A DNA stretch of 7,681 nucleotides from Roseimaritima sp. Lineage in GTDB: Bacteria > Planctomycetota > Planctomycetia > Pirellulales > Pirellulaceae. How positions within the stretch are numbered: the stretch's first letter is position 1; each line of letters starts with the position of its first letter. The notes under the pieces were generated by a model. That model saw nothing but the letters and a program-made list of their open reading frames with translations, had not been told where the DNA came from and ran no database searches. The stretch is from NCBI GenBank assembly GCA_007124075.1, contig SLFV01000365.1, positions 1 through 7,681 on the forward strand, given 5' to 3'. Both the position numbers and the translations under genes were made by a program. This document shows positions 7,267 to 7,681 of this stretch, piece after piece.

Positions 7267-7333
7267 CCGACGGAAAAATCGTCTTCCCGCCTCGCCAGCC
7301 AACTTTTTCCGTCGGTTGAAAAAGGGGGCTGGC
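7267..7333. repeat. Two mutually exclusive inverted repeats (possible attenuator-like leader)
   Basis: Structure A is a perfect 12-bp inverted repeat, CCGACGGAAAAA (7267-7278) with TTTTTCCGTCGG (7304-7315), with a 25-nt loop. Structure B is a compound stem: GCCAGCC (7294-7300) with GGCTGGC (7327-7333), and CTTTTTC (7303-7309) with GAAAAAG (7318-7324), separated by an AA/GG internal loop, with an 8-nt loop CGTCGGTT. The segment TTTTTC is used by both, so A and B cannot form together. They lie about 95-160 nt before the preferred start of the next gene. No U-run follows structure B, so a classic terminator is not shown. Confidence 0.6.
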
Positions 7334-7399
7334 CTTTGGGATGCGTCTGGCAGGAGTTGTGAATCAAGCATCGTCTCCCTTCGCTCCTCGAAGGTGGCG

Positions 7400-7422
7400 T
7401 CCGCCAGCACTGCTTTGGCGGA
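7400..7422 (+). promoter_or_regulatory. Hairpin over the ribosome-binding site of the last gene
   Basis: A perfect 7-bp inverted repeat, TCCGCCA (7400-7406) with TGGCGGA (7416-7422), and a 9-nt loop. Its 3' arm includes most of the only Shine-Dalgarno-like GGAG (7420-7423), which lies 3 nt before the ATG at 7427. If that start is right, the hairpin would hide the ribosome-binding site. Confidence 0.35.
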
Positions 7423-7426
7423 GCAA

Positions 7427-7681
7427 ATGGCGACTTCTGTAGAGCGGTGGCAGAAGGCCAGGTTTCTTTTCCAGCAGGCAGCTTTCCGGCCTGGCTATTT
7501 CGCGAGCCTGTGGAGGTCCGCAGTCGCTGGGGCGGTCGGACTGGCTATCGTCCCGGGTCCAGGATTGATCGGTGTGGTTGACAGCCAGGAACCGGAACGA
7601 GCGGTTTCGCAGCCTGCGGGGAACGAAGCCGTCGCGCGAGTGATGGAGGAATTTGTCGGACGCGGAGACCTGGGAGACGGC
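7427..7681 (+). CDS. N-terminus of exported or membrane-anchored protein, possibly PVC-type haem-binding/dehydrogenase-like (3'-partial)
   Basis: The frame is open from an ATG at 7427 to the right edge, giving 85 residues. Residues 1-30 are polar with basic residues (starting MATSVERWQK). Residues 31-51 are hydrophobic (SAVAGAVGLAIVPGPGLIGVV) and fit a signal peptide or anchor with a long n-region, common in planctomycetes. The exported part begins DSQEPERAVSQPAG and reaches VMEEFVGRGDLGDG at the edge. The phrase 'F-x-GRG-x-x-x-DG' recalls the start of planctomycete membrane-bound dehydrogenase/CxxCH haem proteins, but this rests on a short match recalled from memory and needs the missing sequence. 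The same frame is open upstream to an ATG at 7217; residues from 7217 to 7426 are Ser/Arg-rich and unlike a signal peptide, and that stretch contains all the long inverted repeats, so I prefer 7427. A GTG at 7394 is another option. The existence of the gene is likely; its function is a guess. Confidence 0.55.
   Translation, partial: MATSVERWQKARFLFQQAAFRPGYFASLWRSAVAGAVGLAIVPGPGLIGVVDSQEPERAVSQPAGNEAVARVMEEFVGRGDLGDG

Larger units (their letters stand above)
6980..7426. other. Intergenic region dense in inverted repeats
   Basis: About 447 bp between the hydrolase stop and the preferred start of the last gene. A minus-strand open frame covers most of it (6976-7410), but its low-complexity, Arg/Ser-rich product resembles no family and it runs through all the repeats, so I treat the region as non-coding. 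It contains a nested hairpin at 7037-7078, a 6-bp GC-rich pair (7128-7133 with 7158-7163), a 12-bp inverted repeat (7267-7278 with 7304-7315), a competing compound hairpin (7294-7333) and a 7-bp hairpin touching the predicted start (7400-7422). A TACAAT at 7194-7199 resembles a -10 box, without a clear -35. Confidence 0.55.

Noticed and set aside
6976..7410. 144-residue minus-strand open frame
   Set aside because: The product has no recognisable family, is Arg/Ser-rich, overlaps the 3' end of the hydrolase and runs through the inverted repeats; it looks like a chance frame.

Overview
The window is moderately GC-rich DNA that reads as a planctomycete chromosome (Pirellulales-like; inferred from gene content only). 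It holds an exported formylglycine-type sulfatase, a TIM-barrel sugar isomerase/epimerase with a signal-peptide-like N-terminus, a secreted two-domain alpha/beta hydrolase of the acetyl-xylan-esterase-like type, and a large glutamine-rich coiled-coil membrane protein related to DUF4175-type proteins. This mix is typical of planctomycetes that digest sulfated polysaccharides. No rRNA, tRNA, CRISPR array, transposase or prophage gene was seen.

Layout. (1) Positions 1-854, + strand: 3' part of an exported sugar phosphate isomerase/epimerase-like protein; the frame is open to the left edge. (2) Positions 974-2545, - strand: arylsulfatase-A-type sulfatase, convergent with gene 1. (3) Positions 2703-2870, - strand: a small 55-residue single-span membrane protein that is easily missed. 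It starts 5 bp after the stop of (4), positions 2876-4531, - strand: a 551-residue protein with three predicted membrane spans, a long coiled coil, a four-cysteine cluster and a Gly-rich linker. Genes 3 and 4 look like one translationally linked unit, with the sulfatase 157 bp downstream on the same strand. (5) Positions 4532-4870: a 339-bp divergent intergenic region whose AT-rich middle contains three short inverted repeats. (6) Positions 4871-6979, + strand: 702-residue exported hydrolase with a complete Ser-Asp-His triad in its first domain and a degenerate second hydrolase domain. (7) Positions 6980-7426: a 447-bp region unusually rich in inverted repeats, including a nested hairpin and two mutually exclusive long hairpins. 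(8) From about 7427 to the right edge, + strand: N-terminus of another exported or membrane-anchored protein, possibly a PVC-type haem-binding CxxCH/dehydrogenase-like protein.

Functionally, sulfatase, esterase-like hydrolase and sugar isomerase are consistent with extracytoplasmic removal of sulfate and acyl groups from complex carbohydrate and processing of the sugars, but they are not in one operon and no substrate can be read from the sequence. The coiled-coil membrane protein and its small partner are a separate cell-envelope unit of unknown role. The least explained pieces are this two-gene membrane unit and the competing-hairpin region upstream of the last gene. I see no clear evidence for a wholly new system; these two are the best candidates for follow-up.
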